64,000 bases of DNA, taken from positions 7,480,001 to 7,544,000 of the forward strand of contig NZ_CP114905.1 of assembly GCF_027497195.1 (NCBI RefSeq), written 5' to 3'. The position numbers and the translations under genes are program-made. The stretch comes from Streptomyces sp. WMMC500. GTDB lineage: Bacteria; Actinomycetota; Actinomycetes; Streptomycetales; Streptomycetaceae. A model generated the notes under the pieces. That model was not told the DNA's origin, did no database searches, and saw only the letters and a list, made by a program, of their open reading frames with translations. How positions within the stretch are numbered: position 1 is the stretch's first letter; each line of letters begins with the position of its first letter. Positions 38,501 through 46,108 of the stretch are shown here, piece after piece.

Positions 38501-39139
38501 GTACGGGTCGAGGCGGTACTCCGGTGCCAGCAGCACGCCCGTGACGCCCGCGGTGAACGTGCCGAACGCCCAGCCGGCGTCGGCGACCCGGTCGGCGTCG
38601 ATGCCGCTGAGTGCGGCGAGCCGCCGGTTGTCGACCACCGCGCGCAGCTCCCGCCCGAACCGGGTCCACCGCGTGACCGCCGCGACCGCGCCCGCCAGCG
38701 CCACCGCCGTACCGAGCTGCACCCACGGGTCGGACGGCAGCAGTTCGGGCGCGTCCGTGCGCGCGCCCGTGCCCCACAGGAGCCCCGCCGCGCCCATCAG
38801 CAGCACGAACACCCCGAGCGACGCCACCAGCGCCTGCGCGCCGCCGGCGCCGGCCCCGCCCGACTGGAGCACCGACAGCGGCCGGAAGACGAACCGCCCC
38901 ATGAGCAGCCCGATGCCGGGGGCGACGACGAGCAGGCTGACGGCCGCCGCCGCCCACAGCGGCCAGTCCCAGCCGACGGCGAGCTGGCGCATGACGTACG
39001 CGGTGAACATCGCGACCGCGCCGTGCGCCAGGTTGAGCACGCCGGTCGCGCGGTACGTGACGACGACGCCGATGCCGGAGAGCGCCGCGGCGCTGCCCAC
39101 CGCGAGCCCGGCCAGCGTCAGTTCGTAGGTGAGCGACAC
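35561..39139 (-). CDS. LivH-LivM-LivG fusion: ABC permease-permease-ATPase with repeat linker
   Basis: A single 1192-residue reading frame combining three normally separate subunits. Residues about 1-300 are a LivH permease (ATGVLNLAHGAVAMFTAYVM). Residues about 315-605 are a LivM permease (GQVSLGQAAYAGLGALFTAL). Residues about 605-955 are a low-complexity Pro/Arg/Ala/Asp linker with five copies of an AAGRRP-centred repeat. Residues about 958-1192 are a LivG ATPase with Walker A GPNGAGKST, LARTFQQPAVF and Walker B LLLDEP. The LivG signature is odd (LPTGVLRRVELG instead of LSYGQQRR). There is no internal stop or frame change. The GTG at 39139 lies 1 base from the upstream gene's stop, and the end overlaps livF. 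Fusion of both permeases with one ATPase is rare; a substrate cannot be named. Confidence 0.9.
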   Translation of the reverse strand: MSLTYELTLAGLAVGSAAALSGIGVVVTYRATGVLNLAHGAVAMFTAYVMRQLAVGWDWPLWAAAAVSLLVVAPGIGLLMGRFVFRPLSVLQSGGAGAGGAQALVASLGVFVLLMGAAGLLWGTGARTDAPELLPSDPWVQLGTAVALAGAVAAVTRWTRFGRELRAVVDNRRLAALSGIDADRVADAGWAFGTFTAGVTGVLLAPEYRLDPYGLPLLVMAVIGVAVAAGLRSLPAVVAVALAVGVGQAQLTRLHPGGWGEQLVQALGANLFAVLLLVAALALPRLWTGSGDGFLRVPADTLDSAAGDGRTWLVAGVLFLLPLGFAGSDLTTSVQVPALAVVLLSLVVVTGRGGQVSLGQAAYAGLGALFTALLAAGRFPGLPELPELVALGVAVLLVAPLGLLTGYPAIRRQGLALALVTLAVGVAVSRFVFAQPYATSGLTLGRPAGFTGDRAFYVLELVLLAGALTAAHALRRGRPGRALAAMRDHESGAAAAGVPVPSLKVAAFAAGAALAALGGGMLAMGARAFDPNAFDPVRSLLWFAAVVVVGADSMLGALLASALLVGLDAGTRGGMAAAVIGVLAVLLGRFPGGLYEALHRAASRRLRRPGLTPRGLRLRTHLAQAPRAVGTTRVAPPAGAAGTGPLLARTVAGPRPAQDTDSPAPAARRGKSGAEGTAEPGPAEALWPRDATAELASRATAGAAEDPGGRDTPGPAAGEAARPSPVGRSGAEGARAPGRGPTSAVPNTPEPSTGEAPQRVGGAEPDSDVRAAGRRPASGDPDAARNPDRRDAPAPPAHTGTQTDPDTRAAGRRPTRGDPDHARNPDRRDAPAPPAHTGTQTDPDTRAAGRRPTRGEPDHARTPDRRDAPAPPTDQAAHPPHTDAHSTPDTPAAGRRPTHEDPDHARNPDRPHAPAPPAAEAAPPPPPHTGNRSATDPRAAGRRPPRGARRARPSAVPAAGDPLVARGVSVSYGDFSVLSGVDLRVAAGQVTALVGPNGAGKSTLFHCLAGTLRPRAGRVVLDGRDVTRRSAHARNRLGLARTFQQPAVFPTLTVAENVGVGAEQGRVRDPAATDPVLRLLGLDGPLRDAPAEDLPTGVLRRVELGRALAGGPRVLLLDEPAAGLDLAETAALVRVLRALAADGTALLVVEHDLELVGELADTVYAMAAGRIVASGTAAHVLAATGTAAAEAP
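36309..36830 (-). repeat. tandem repeats encoding the LivM-LivG linker
   Basis: Five copies of a unit containing GGCCTGCGGCCGGCGG begin at 36309, 36450, 36585, 36699 and 36813 (periods 141, 135, 114 and 114 bp, all multiples of three). The copies at 36585-36698 and 36699-36812 are nearly identical, implying a recent duplication. The encoded unit is about 38 residues, with AAGRRPTRGDPDHARNPDRR at its centre. Confidence 0.88.
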
Positions 39140-39140
39140 C

Positions 39141-39677
39141 TCACGCCTCCGGCGCGGCGCCGGGCGCGGGGCCCGGCTCGCAGACCGGGCACGGGGTCAA
39201 CTCCCGCTCCGCACCCGCCGCTTCCGCCGGATCCGCGACCGGTACGGCGCCGGGCTTGCCGCCGACGAGGGGGCAGCCGGGGCGGTGGTAGAGCGTGCCG
39301 CCGGGCACCGCCAGGTACGGGGCGGCCCCGCCGGACTCCGGCCCGGGCGCGGGTCCCGGCGAGGCTTCGGCGTGAGACCCGTCCGCGTCGCCGTCCCTGT
39401 CAGCGGCCACGAGCAGCCCGTACAACTCCTCCACCCGCGCCGCCGCAAGACCCTGGTCGCCGCGCGACAGCAGCACTGCCCCGGCGACGATCAGCGCCGC
39501 CCCCGGGATCGTGCAGGACGCCAGGTACGGGATCTGCCGCTCGGCGAACCGCTCGCCCGACACCCCGTACCAGCCGACGGCGCACAGCACGGCCCCGGCG
39601 GCGAGCGCGGCCCAACTGCCCCACCGCAGGGCCATGGCCGTCAGCGAGTGCCCGCGCGCCGGGCCGGTTTGCCGCAT
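39141..39677 (-). CDS. small membrane protein with Ada-like Cys/His motif
   Basis: A 178-residue protein with two membrane segments (about 15-38 and 47-68). Its soluble C-terminal tail contains LYHRPGCPLVGGKPG and, after about 20 residues, ELTPCPVCEPG. The C...C-x2-C spacing with a preceding YHRPGC resembles the zinc-binding N-domain of Ada-type proteins, so metal or thiol binding is likely; the role is unknown. ATG 39677 follows AGGGGG 4-5 bases away; GTG 39713 is an alternative. It is the first gene of the liv operon, with one base separating it from the fusion gene. Confidence 0.75.
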   Translation of the reverse strand: MRQTGPARGHSLTAMALRWGSWAALAAGAVLCAVGWYGVSGERFAERQIPYLASCTIPGAALIVAGAVLLSRGDQGLAAARVEELYGLLVAADRDGDADGSHAEASPGPAPGPESGGAAPYLAVPGGTLYHRPGCPLVGGKPGAVPVADPAEAAGAERELTPCPVCEPGPAPGAAPEA

Positions 39678-39798
39678 TATGCCCCCTGTGCATGTCGGCC
39701 GCTTGGGATGCACTATGCCGTGTGTGGTTGTACTACGCAGTAGACCGCACGGATCGGCGGGACACTTGACGCATGACGACGTTCAGGGGTGAGGACGG

Positions 39799-40353
39799 AT
39801 GACCCGACGAGCACGCACGCGCAGCGCCGCGTGGCTGGCCGCGGCGGTACTGCTCACGGGGCTGGGCGCGGCCGGCTGCGGAGACGAGGGCGGCGGGGCG
39901 GACACGCCGGACAAAGCGCCGAGCGCGCCGGCGTCGGAGAGCAGCCCCGCCTCGGAGACGAGCGAGGGGGCGGACGACGGCGCCGGCGGCGCGGAACCGG
40001 CCGACCCGGCCGCGGCGGAGAAGGAGATCGAGGAGAACTGGACGACGTTCTTCTCGCCGGACTCCGACGCCGACGCGAAGCTGGCGGTCCTGGAGGACGG
40101 CGAGGCGATGCGGCCGCTGATGGTCGCCTTCTCCGACGACGAGCGCTGGAAGCAGGTCGCCGCCGAGGTCACGGCGGTGGAGTTCGAGTCCGCCGAGGAG
40201 GCGGAGGTGACGTACGACATCGCGCTGAAGGGCGAGACGGCCGTGCCCGGCGCCACGGGCATCTCGGTGCTGCAGGACGGCACCTGGAAGGTCTCGAAGA
40301 AGGCGATCTGCACCCTCGTGGAGATGAGCGGGTCGCCGGGCCCCGGGTGCTGA
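39799..40353 (+). CDS. MTB12-like lipoprotein
   Basis: A 184-residue lipoprotein. The signal peptide ends in the lipobox LGAAGC, so it should be tethered to the outer face of the membrane. A Ser/Glu/Pro-rich spacer (about 30-70) leads to a small domain (NWTTFFSPDSDADAKLAVLE ... GTWKVSKKAICTLV) that matches the low-molecular-weight antigen MTB12-like fold; its ligand is unknown. ATG 39799 has GAGGA upstream. It is divergent from the liv permease operon and lies one base before the binding-protein gene, so the three are probably one system. Confidence 0.85.
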   Translation: MTRRARTRSAAWLAAAVLLTGLGAAGCGDEGGGADTPDKAPSAPASESSPASETSEGADDGAGGAEPADPAAAEKEIEENWTTFFSPDSDADAKLAVLEDGEAMRPLMVAFSDDERWKQVAAEVTAVEFESAEEAEVTYDIALKGETAVPGATGISVLQDGTWKVSKKAICTLVEMSGSPGPGC

Positions 40354-40354
40354 G

Positions 40355-41689
40355 ATGAGCCGGTCGGGGGGTGCCGCGCTGGCGGCGGCGGTGCTGGTGC
40401 TGCTGACCGCCGCCTGCGGCAGCCGGGTGCCCGAGAGCGAGTTCGCCGAGCGGTCCGCCGTGCCCGAGGGCGCCCGGCCCGGCGGCGCCGCGCCCTCGGG
40501 CGAGGCGCGCGGTGAGCCGGTCAGGGTCGGCGTCATCGCCAGCGAGACCAGCCCGGTGGGCGACGCGTTCAGCGGGCCGCAGGACGGCGCGCGGGCCTAC
40601 TTCGAGGCGCTGAACGCGCGCGGCGGGGTGAACGGCCGCCCCGTCGAGGTCGTCACCTGCGACGACGGCGGCAGCGGCCTGGGCAACAGCGACTGCGTGC
40701 GCGAACTGGTGCTGAAGGAGAAGGTGTTCGCGCTCGTCGCCACGACCTCGCTGAACTACGCCGGCGCCCCGCAGGTCAGCGACGCCGGCGTGCCGGACAT
40801 CGGCGGCCAGCCGATCGGGGCCGCGTACGAGACGTACCCGCACCTGTACGGCATCTACGGCAGCCGCGCCCCGCGCACCGGCGGCGAGGCCGGCTGGGAC
40901 GGCGACCTGTACGGCGGCACCGAGGTGTACCGCTACTTCAAGCGGGAGCACGGCGCCCGCACCGCCGCCGTCGTCTCGTACAACCAGGCGGCCTCGGCCT
41001 CGTACGCGCGCAGCGTGACCAGCGGTCTGGAGGCCGAGGGCTACGACGTCGTCACCGCGCAGGTCGACTTCTCGCTGCCGAACTTCGACGCGGTCGCCGC
41101 CGACCTGCGCGCCCGCGACGTCGATCTGGTCTTCGACGCCGTCGACACCGGCGGCAACGCCAAGCTGTGCAAGGCGCTCGACGAGGCCGGCGTGGAGCTG
41201 ACCGCGAAGGTCACCAACGTGCAGAACTGGAACTCCGACGTGGCGGAGGACTACGCGGACGCCGAGCGCTGCCGCAACTCCCTCTGGGTCACCGGCTCCA
41301 GCCGCAACTACGAGGACGACGGCGACCCGGCGGTCAGGGCGTTCCGGGACGGCATGGACCGCTACGCGGACACGGACACCCGCTCGCAGTGGCAACTGGA
41401 GGGCTGGGCCGCCGCGATGTGGTTCGCGGACGCGGCGAAGTCCTGCGGGGCGGAGCTGACGCGCGGGTGCGTCGAGGACTTCATGACGCGCGCCGAGCCG
41501 TACGACGCCGGCGGGCTGCTGCTGCCCGTACGCTTCGAGCAGTTGCCGCAGCCGCCGAAGACCCGGCCCACGTGCGTGTCGGCGGCGCGCTGGCAGGACG
41601 ACGCGAACGACGGCGCGGGCGGCTGGGTCAGCCAGGGCGAGATGACGGAGAACTGCTTCACGGTGCCGCAGCTCCCGTACCGGCCCTGA
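40355..41689 (+). CDS. LivK-type ABC substrate-binding lipoprotein
   Basis: A 444-residue periplasmic-binding-protein-like lipoprotein (Peripla_BP_6, leucine-binding family). The lipobox is LTAACG. The fold starts RVGVIASETSPVGDAFSGPQ and contains YFEALNARGGVNGRPVEVVT and LFALVATTSLNYAG-type strands. Extra cysteines near the C-terminus (CGAEL, GCVEDF, TCVSAA, NCF) may form disulfides. It is expected to deliver substrate to the divergently encoded LivHMG/LivF transporter. ATG 40355 follows the MTB12-like stop by one base. Confidence 0.9.
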   Translation: MSRSGGAALAAAVLVLLTAACGSRVPESEFAERSAVPEGARPGGAAPSGEARGEPVRVGVIASETSPVGDAFSGPQDGARAYFEALNARGGVNGRPVEVVTCDDGGSGLGNSDCVRELVLKEKVFALVATTSLNYAGAPQVSDAGVPDIGGQPIGAAYETYPHLYGIYGSRAPRTGGEAGWDGDLYGGTEVYRYFKREHGARTAAVVSYNQAASASYARSVTSGLEAEGYDVVTAQVDFSLPNFDAVAADLRARDVDLVFDAVDTGGNAKLCKALDEAGVELTAKVTNVQNWNSDVAEDYADAERCRNSLWVTGSSRNYEDDGDPAVRAFRDGMDRYADTDTRSQWQLEGWAAAMWFADAAKSCGAELTRGCVEDFMTRAEPYDAGGLLLPVRFEQLPQPPKTRPTCVSAARWQDDANDGAGGWVSQGEMTENCFTVPQLPYRP

Positions 41690-41826
41690 CCCCCCGGGAG
41701 CCCCGGAACGCCCGGCCGGCCTGACCCGCCCCGACGGTGCCGACCTGCCGTGATGCCGAGGTGCGGCGGCTGTGCGAGGCTGAGGGCAGGGGACTGCCCG
41801 CACCCGTCCCGAGGTACCCGACCGCC

Positions 41827-42207
41827 ATGAGGATCTCGTTCCTGATCAGCAACGCGTACGCCGTCGGGGGCACCGTCCGCACCACCTTCACCCTCGCCCG
41901 CACGCTCGCCGAGCAGCACGACGTGGAGATCGTCTCGGTCTTCCGCCCCGAGGACGCGTACCGCGAGCACCTGCGGCTGCCGGGCGTGGCGGTGACCGCC
42001 ATCCCCAACGGCGTGCCGGCGCCGGACGTGCCGCCGTCCGACAACACCGCCCGCTGCGTCCTGGCCGCCGGGCGGCTCGCGCCGCTCAAGCGCTACGACG
42101 ACCTCTTCGCCCGCCTCCATGCCCACCGCCCGACGCTGCCGCTGACCGGCACGGTGCTCGGCGGGCTGTACGCCCACCGCACCCGGGAGGGCGCGGAGGC
42201 CGCCTGA
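41827..42207 (+). pseudogene. remnant of a GT4 glycosyltransferase
   Basis: A 126-residue frame whose ends look like pieces of one larger enzyme. Residues 1-45 (MRISFLISNAYAVGGTVRTT ...) match the extreme N-terminus of a large family of Streptomyces glycosyltransferases. After about 15 residues the sequence jumps to AIPNGVPAPDVPPSDNTARC and VLAAGRLAPLKRYDDLFARL, a region normally near residue 200. It then loses the donor-binding half. The intact family is about 400 residues. I interpret this as an internally deleted, truncated relic that happens to stay open. Confidence 0.7.
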
Positions 42208-42229
42208 GCCGCGCCCGCCCGCCCGCGCC

Positions 42230-43930
42230 TCACTCCGCCTCGGGGTCGAGCACGTCCCGTTCGCCGGCCGGCCCCCGCTGCTCCCGCGGTACGGCGTACG
42301 GGTGGTGCAGGTCGAAGGCCGGCGACTCGGAGCGGATCCGCGGCAGGGTGGTGAAGTTGTGCCGCGGCGGCGGGCAGGACGTGGCCCACTCCAGGGAGCG
42401 GCCGAAGCCCCACGGGTCGTCCACGTCGACCTTCTCGCCCTCCTTCGCCGTGCGCCACAGGTTGTACAGGAACGGCAGCGTGGAGGCGCCGAGGAGGAAG
42501 GCCCCGATGGTGGAGATCGTGTTGAGCGTGGTGAAGCCGTCGGCGGCGAGGTAGTCCGCGTACCGCCGGGGCATGCCCTCCACGCCCAGCCAGTGGTGCA
42601 CGAGGAAGGTGGCGTGGAAGCCGACGAACAGGGTCCAGAAGTGGATCTTCCCCAGCCGCTCGTCCAGCATCTTTCCGGTGAACTTCGGCCACCAGAAGTA
42701 GAAGCCCGCGAAGGTCGCGAACACCACCGTCCCGAAGACCACGTAGTGGAAGTGGCCGACGACGAAGTACGTGTCCGTGACGTGGAAGTCCAGCGGCGGC
42801 GAGGCCAGCAGCACGCCCGTCAGCCCGCCGAAGAGGAAGCTGACCAGGAACCCGATCGCCCACAGCATCGGGGTCTCGAACGACAGCGAACCGTTGATCA
42901 TCGTGCCGATCCAGTTGAAGAACTTCACCCCCGTGGGCACCGCGATGAGGAACGACATGAGGGAGAAGAACGGCAGCAGCACCGCCCCGGTGGCGAACAT
43001 GTGATGCGCCCAGACCATGATCGACAGGCCCGTGATCGCGATGGTGGCGGCGACCAGCATCACGTAGCCGAAGATCGGTTTGCGGGAGAAGACCGGGATG
43101 ATCTCGGTGATGATGCCGAAGAACGGCAGCGCGATGATGTAGACCTCCGGGTGGCCGAAGAACCAGAACAGGTGCTGCCACAGCAGCGCCCCGCCCACGG
43201 ACCCGTCGAAGACGACCGAGCCGAAGCGCCGGTCCGACTCCAGCACCAGCAGCGCCGCGGCCAGCACCGGGAACGCTTGGAGGACGAGGATCGAGGTGAA
43301 GAGGACGTTCCAGGTGAAGATCGGCAGCCGGAACATCGTCATGCCGGGCGCGCGCATCCCGATGATCGTGGTGAGGAAGTTGACCGCGCCCAGGATCGTG
43401 CCGAAGCCCGCCAGGGCCAGACCCATGATCCACAGGTCCGCGCCCAGGCCGGGGGAGTGCACCTCGCCGTTGAGCGGCGCGTACGCGAACCAGCCGAAGT
43501 CCGCGGGCCCGCTCGGCGTCAGGTAGCTGCTCAGGATGATCAGCCCGCCGAAGAGGAACAGCCAGTACGACAGCATGTTCAGCCGCGGGAAGGCCACGTC
43601 GGGCGCGCCGATCTGCAGGGGCATGATCTCGTTGGCGAAGCCGGCGAAGGTCGGCGTGGCGAAGAGCAGCAGCATGATCGTGCCGTGGATCGTGAACGAC
43701 TGGTTGAACTGCTCGGGGCTGAGGAGCTGCATCCCCGGCCGGGCCAGCTCCGCCCGCATCACCAGCGCGAGCACGCCGGCGAAGAGGAAGAAGGCGAACG
43801 AGGTGATCAGGTAGAGATGCCCGATCTTCTTGTGGTCCGTGGTGGTCAGCCAGTCCACGACCACCGAGCCGTGCCGGTGGTGGCGCGGGGGAGCAGGTGC
43901 CGGTGCCGGTGCCGCCTCTGTCGTCCCCAT
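42230..43930 (-). CDS. ctaD: cytochrome c oxidase subunit I
   Basis: A 566-residue aa3-type haem-copper oxidase subunit I, the catalytic core of the terminal oxidase. The haem-a ligand His is in [13 protein letters not shown]. The CuB ligands and cross-linked Tyr are in [24 protein letters not shown] supplies two further His, and [11 protein letters not shown] holds the haem His pair. Twelve membrane segments are visible. ATG 43930 begins MGTTEAAP; an in-frame start 17 codons earlier lacks support. No ctaC, ctaE or qcr genes are adjacent, so this is a stand-alone copy, distinct from the usual qcr-cta cluster. Confidence 0.94.
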   Translation of the reverse strand: MGTTEAAPAPAPAPPRHHRHGSVVVDWLTTTDHKKIGHLYLITSFAFFLFAGVLALVMRAELARPGMQLLSPEQFNQSFTIHGTIMLLLFATPTFAGFANEIMPLQIGAPDVAFPRLNMLSYWLFLFGGLIILSSYLTPSGPADFGWFAYAPLNGEVHSPGLGADLWIMGLALAGFGTILGAVNFLTTIIGMRAPGMTMFRLPIFTWNVLFTSILVLQAFPVLAAALLVLESDRRFGSVVFDGSVGGALLWQHLFWFFGHPEVYIIALPFFGIITEIIPVFSRKPIFGYVMLVAATIAITGLSIMVWAHHMFATGAVLLPFFSLMSFLIAVPTGVKFFNWIGTMINGSLSFETPMLWAIGFLVSFLFGGLTGVLLASPPLDFHVTDTYFVVGHFHYVVFGTVVFATFAGFYFWWPKFTGKMLDERLGKIHFWTLFVGFHATFLVHHWLGVEGMPRRYADYLAADGFTTLNTISTIGAFLLGASTLPFLYNLWRTAKEGEKVDVDDPWGFGRSLEWATSCPPPRHNFTTLPRIRSESPAFDLHHPYAVPREQRGPAGERDVLDPEAE

Positions 43931-44338
43931 CGCCTCTGCACCTTCCGCTTGTAGGTCACGTGTGACGACGCGCGCGTCCACGGCACGACGGTGCCATCGG
44001 TGTGCGGATCCGGCGCGCTACGCGCGTTCGCCCGGTGTGTCGCGGGAGCCACCCGGAGGATTTATGCGGAGCTGACACGGGCCGCCGCCGCAAGGGGGAA
44101 ATTCGATGAATTCCAGGGGGGCCGTCGGGTAAACAGCAGGTGCGATTAGAGCGGGTGGCAGCAATTCCCGATAGCCCGTCAGGAGACGCCTCTCGGACGC
44201 CTGTACGGGCCCTCTCGCGGGCCGCCCGGCGGCCGGCGGGCGCTGTGACAGAAGTGTGACCCGCGGTGAACAGGGCCGCGACATCCGCGTGGCCCGCTGC
44301 CCTACCGCGTCCGTGACCTGGGGCATAGCGTGGGCGCC
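43931..44338 (+). other. intergenic region between ctaD and the I78-like gene
   Basis: These 408 bases separate divergent genes. There is an AT-richer segment around 44055-44180 that includes GGAAATTCGATGAATTCC (about 44097-44114), a near-palindrome that may be an operator. A GGAGG followed by a 3-codon frame (ATG 44064 to TGA 44075) is present but too short to claim. No other gene is visible. Confidence 0.4.
44326..44331 (+). promoter_or_regulatory. -10 element (TAGCGT) for leaderless I78-like gene
   Basis: TAGCGT ends 7 bases before ATG 44339, implying a leaderless mRNA and excluding the in-frame GTG at 44330, which overlaps the hexamer. Confidence 0.5.
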
Positions 44339-44563
44339 ATGGCGACTCCACCGAACCTGCCGACACCGTCCTCGAACCCCGACGACGACACCGAGAGCTA
44401 CGTCGGCCTGGCCGCCGCCGACGCCGAGGAGCGGGCCAGGGGCCGCGGCTGGACCACGGTCCGCTCGCTGCCCCCGGGGGCCGTCATCACCATGGAGTTC
44501 ATGGGCGGACGGCTGAACTTCACCGTCCAGGACGGCCGGGTGACGCGCTGCTGGGTCGGGTAG
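44339..44563 (+). CDS. I78 family peptidase-inhibitor-like protein
   Basis: A 74-residue protein that closely follows the I78 proteinase-inhibitor pattern: YVGLAAADAEERARGRGWT, then LPPGAVITMEFMGGRLNF and a final GRVTRCWVG. Members of that family inhibit serine peptidases. There is no signal peptide, so it should be cytoplasmic unless released otherwise. Its stop lies 6 bases from the convergent PAP2 stop. A link to the secreted streptogrisin-like protease 5.6 kb away is only a speculation. Confidence 0.8.
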   Translation: MATPPNLPTPSSNPDDDTESYVGLAAADAEERARGRGWTTVRSLPPGAVITMEFMGGRLNFTVQDGRVTRCWVG

Positions 44564-44569
44564 GGCGGG

Positions 44570-45577
44570 TCAGCCGCCCGTGCGCGCCTGCGGCCGGCCG
44601 CCGGGGCGGTCCGACTGCGGCGGGCGGCGGTGGCCGGCCGGGGTGACCGGGGAGCGCTCGTGCCGCGTCGTGTGCGGGCGCGGCGCCAGGTGCGGCCAGG
44701 TGTCGGGCCGGGCGGCCGTGCCCTGGCCGGAGTTCGCGCGGGCCATCTCGCGGGTGGTCTGCCCGGCCCCCGTGGGGCGCTGCGAGACGATCGACACGCG
44801 CGTGGCCAGCGGCGACAGCGAGGCCGGCGCGGGCGAGCCGGCCGGGGAGCCGCGCAGCCGGTCGCGCAGGTGCAGCAGCCACGCCTCCGCGCGGGCCACG
44901 ACGGGCTCGAACCACGGCAGGGCCAGCAGCACGAGCAGGCCGGCCACCCAGCCGAGCAGCACGTCGCTGAGCCAGTGCGTACCGAGGTAGACCGTCGTCC
45001 CGCCGACGCCCAGCGCCACCATCGCGCAGACCACGGAGGCGGTCCTGCGGGCCCGCGGCGTCGTCGCCAGATAGGCCACGACACCCCAGGTCACGACGGC
45101 GTTCGCGGTGTGACCCGAAGGAAATATATCGCCGCCGGCCCACATCTCGTTCGAGCCGATCTCGGTGGCGTAGTGCGGGCCGAGCCGGCCCATGCCGATC
45201 TTCGCCGCCCCGACCGTGACGTTCAGCAGGAGCAGCGAGCCGGCCAGCATGAACAGCGGGCGCAGGGTGTGCTGCCGCCAGGCGCGCCAGCCGAGCCAGG
45301 CCAGCACGGCGACGGCGGTGGGGGCGCGCTGGCCGAGCACCACGAAGTAGTCCAGGAAGGCGTGGAACTCCGGCCACTGCTTGTACGGCCGGAAGAGCAT
45401 CAACTGCCAGTCGAGGTGCACCAGCCACGACGTGGTCACCACGGCCGCGACGATCGCCGCGTAGACGGCCAGCGACGACCAGAACAGCCACAGCCGGGTC
45501 CTGGTCATACGCGGCCGCCAGCCGCCGTGTGTGGTCGGACGCTCCGCTCCCTGCGGACGTCTCTCTTCGGTACGCAC
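44570..45577 (-). CDS. PAP2 family phosphatase
   Basis: A 335-residue membrane phosphatase of the type 2 phosphatidic-acid phosphatase superfamily, with about six hydrophobic segments. The tripartite active site is visible: KIGMGRLGP, then FPSGHT, then GTHWLSDVLLG. The first motif has Arg-Leu-Gly-Pro where KX6RP is canonical. The C-terminal 85 residues are a hydrophilic Pro/Arg/Ser-rich cytoplasmic tail. The GTG at 45577 is supported by TAACGT (45585-45590, minus strand) 7 bases upstream. Substrates could be undecaprenyl or phosphatidyl phosphates. Confidence 0.88.
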   Translation of the reverse strand: MRTEERRPQGAERPTTHGGWRPRMTRTRLWLFWSSLAVYAAIVAAVVTTSWLVHLDWQLMLFRPYKQWPEFHAFLDYFVVLGQRAPTAVAVLAWLGWRAWRQHTLRPLFMLAGSLLLLNVTVGAAKIGMGRLGPHYATEIGSNEMWAGGDIFPSGHTANAVVTWGVVAYLATTPRARRTASVVCAMVALGVGGTTVYLGTHWLSDVLLGWVAGLLVLLALPWFEPVVARAEAWLLHLRDRLRGSPAGSPAPASLSPLATRVSIVSQRPTGAGQTTREMARANSGQGTAARPDTWPHLAPRPHTTRHERSPVTPAGHRRPPQSDRPGGRPQARTGG

Positions 45578-45584
45578 GGAATCG

Positions 45585-45590
45585 ACGTTA
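45585..45590 (-). promoter_or_regulatory. -10 element (TAACGT) for leaderless PAP2 gene
   Basis: TAACGT on the minus strand ends 7 bases before the GTG at 45577. Confidence 0.5.
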
Positions 45591-45922
45591 CCTCGCCGAC
45601 TGCCGCGGATTGACCAATCGGCTGGATCTGTAATGCCTATGTGATGTGGACTGCGTGGTCAACGGCACTTACCCCACCGCCTTTTCAGGACTCATGTCTT
45701 CCGCTTTCTGGGAATATCTGAGTACGGCCAATCGGTCAATTGTTTTTCGCGCTCCTCCGTTTATCGGAGATTCGCCGTGCCGTTGCGGACCGTTCGCCTG
45801 GCGGACGCCCCGCGGGCGTGTGGCGGGTGCCACACATCGTGCGCAAAGCCCTCAACCAGTGACTTCCCGGACCGGGGGCGGGCAATCATGGCACGTCAGC
45901 GGAGCCGTTCCGGCGGACGGGC

Positions 45923-46003
45923 GAGGGGAGCAGGAGCAGGAAGGAGCAGGAAGGAGCAGAAAAGGGGTCGGGAAGGGGACAGGAAGGGACGGGAAGGGAC
46001 GGG
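45923..46003 (+). repeat. purine-rich repeats with potential G-quadruplex
   Basis: An 80-base tract of direct repeats (AGGAGCAGGA units) followed by seven runs of three or more G from 45964 to 46003, almost free of pyrimidines on the + strand. It lies about 105 bases upstream of the MFS start and probably within or just before its promoter. Confidence 0.7.
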
Positions 46004-46108
46004 CTTCGCCGCAACCGGTGGCGCCGTCACCTCAACGGGTAGTGCCGCCACCTGCGTCCGGAGGACTCGCGTACGCTGTCGACTCGCGCGAGTCCGGGAG
46101 GTGCGTAG

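Larger units (their letters stand above)
45578..46108 (+). other. intergenic region between PAP2 and MFS genes
   Basis: These 531 bases separate divergent genes. 45600-45775 is markedly AT-rich and carries two related blocks, TTGACCAATCGG (45610-45621) and CCAATCGGTCAA (about 45728-45739), in near-inverted orientation. 45923-46003 is a purine-rich G-tract. TACGCT at about 46074 is a plausible -10 for the MFS gene. I see no gene. Confidence 0.5.

Noticed and set aside
35603..39769. A 1388-codon frame on the + strand opposite the LivHMG fusion, and other long frames around it.
   Set aside because: It is a high-GC shadow; its translation is low-complexity, while the minus-strand frame shows clear permease and ATPase domains.
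44064..44075. A 3-codon open frame after GGAGG in the ctaD/I78 intergenic region.
   Set aside because: Too short to be supported; the spacing is tight, and the downstream gene has its own leaderless promoter.
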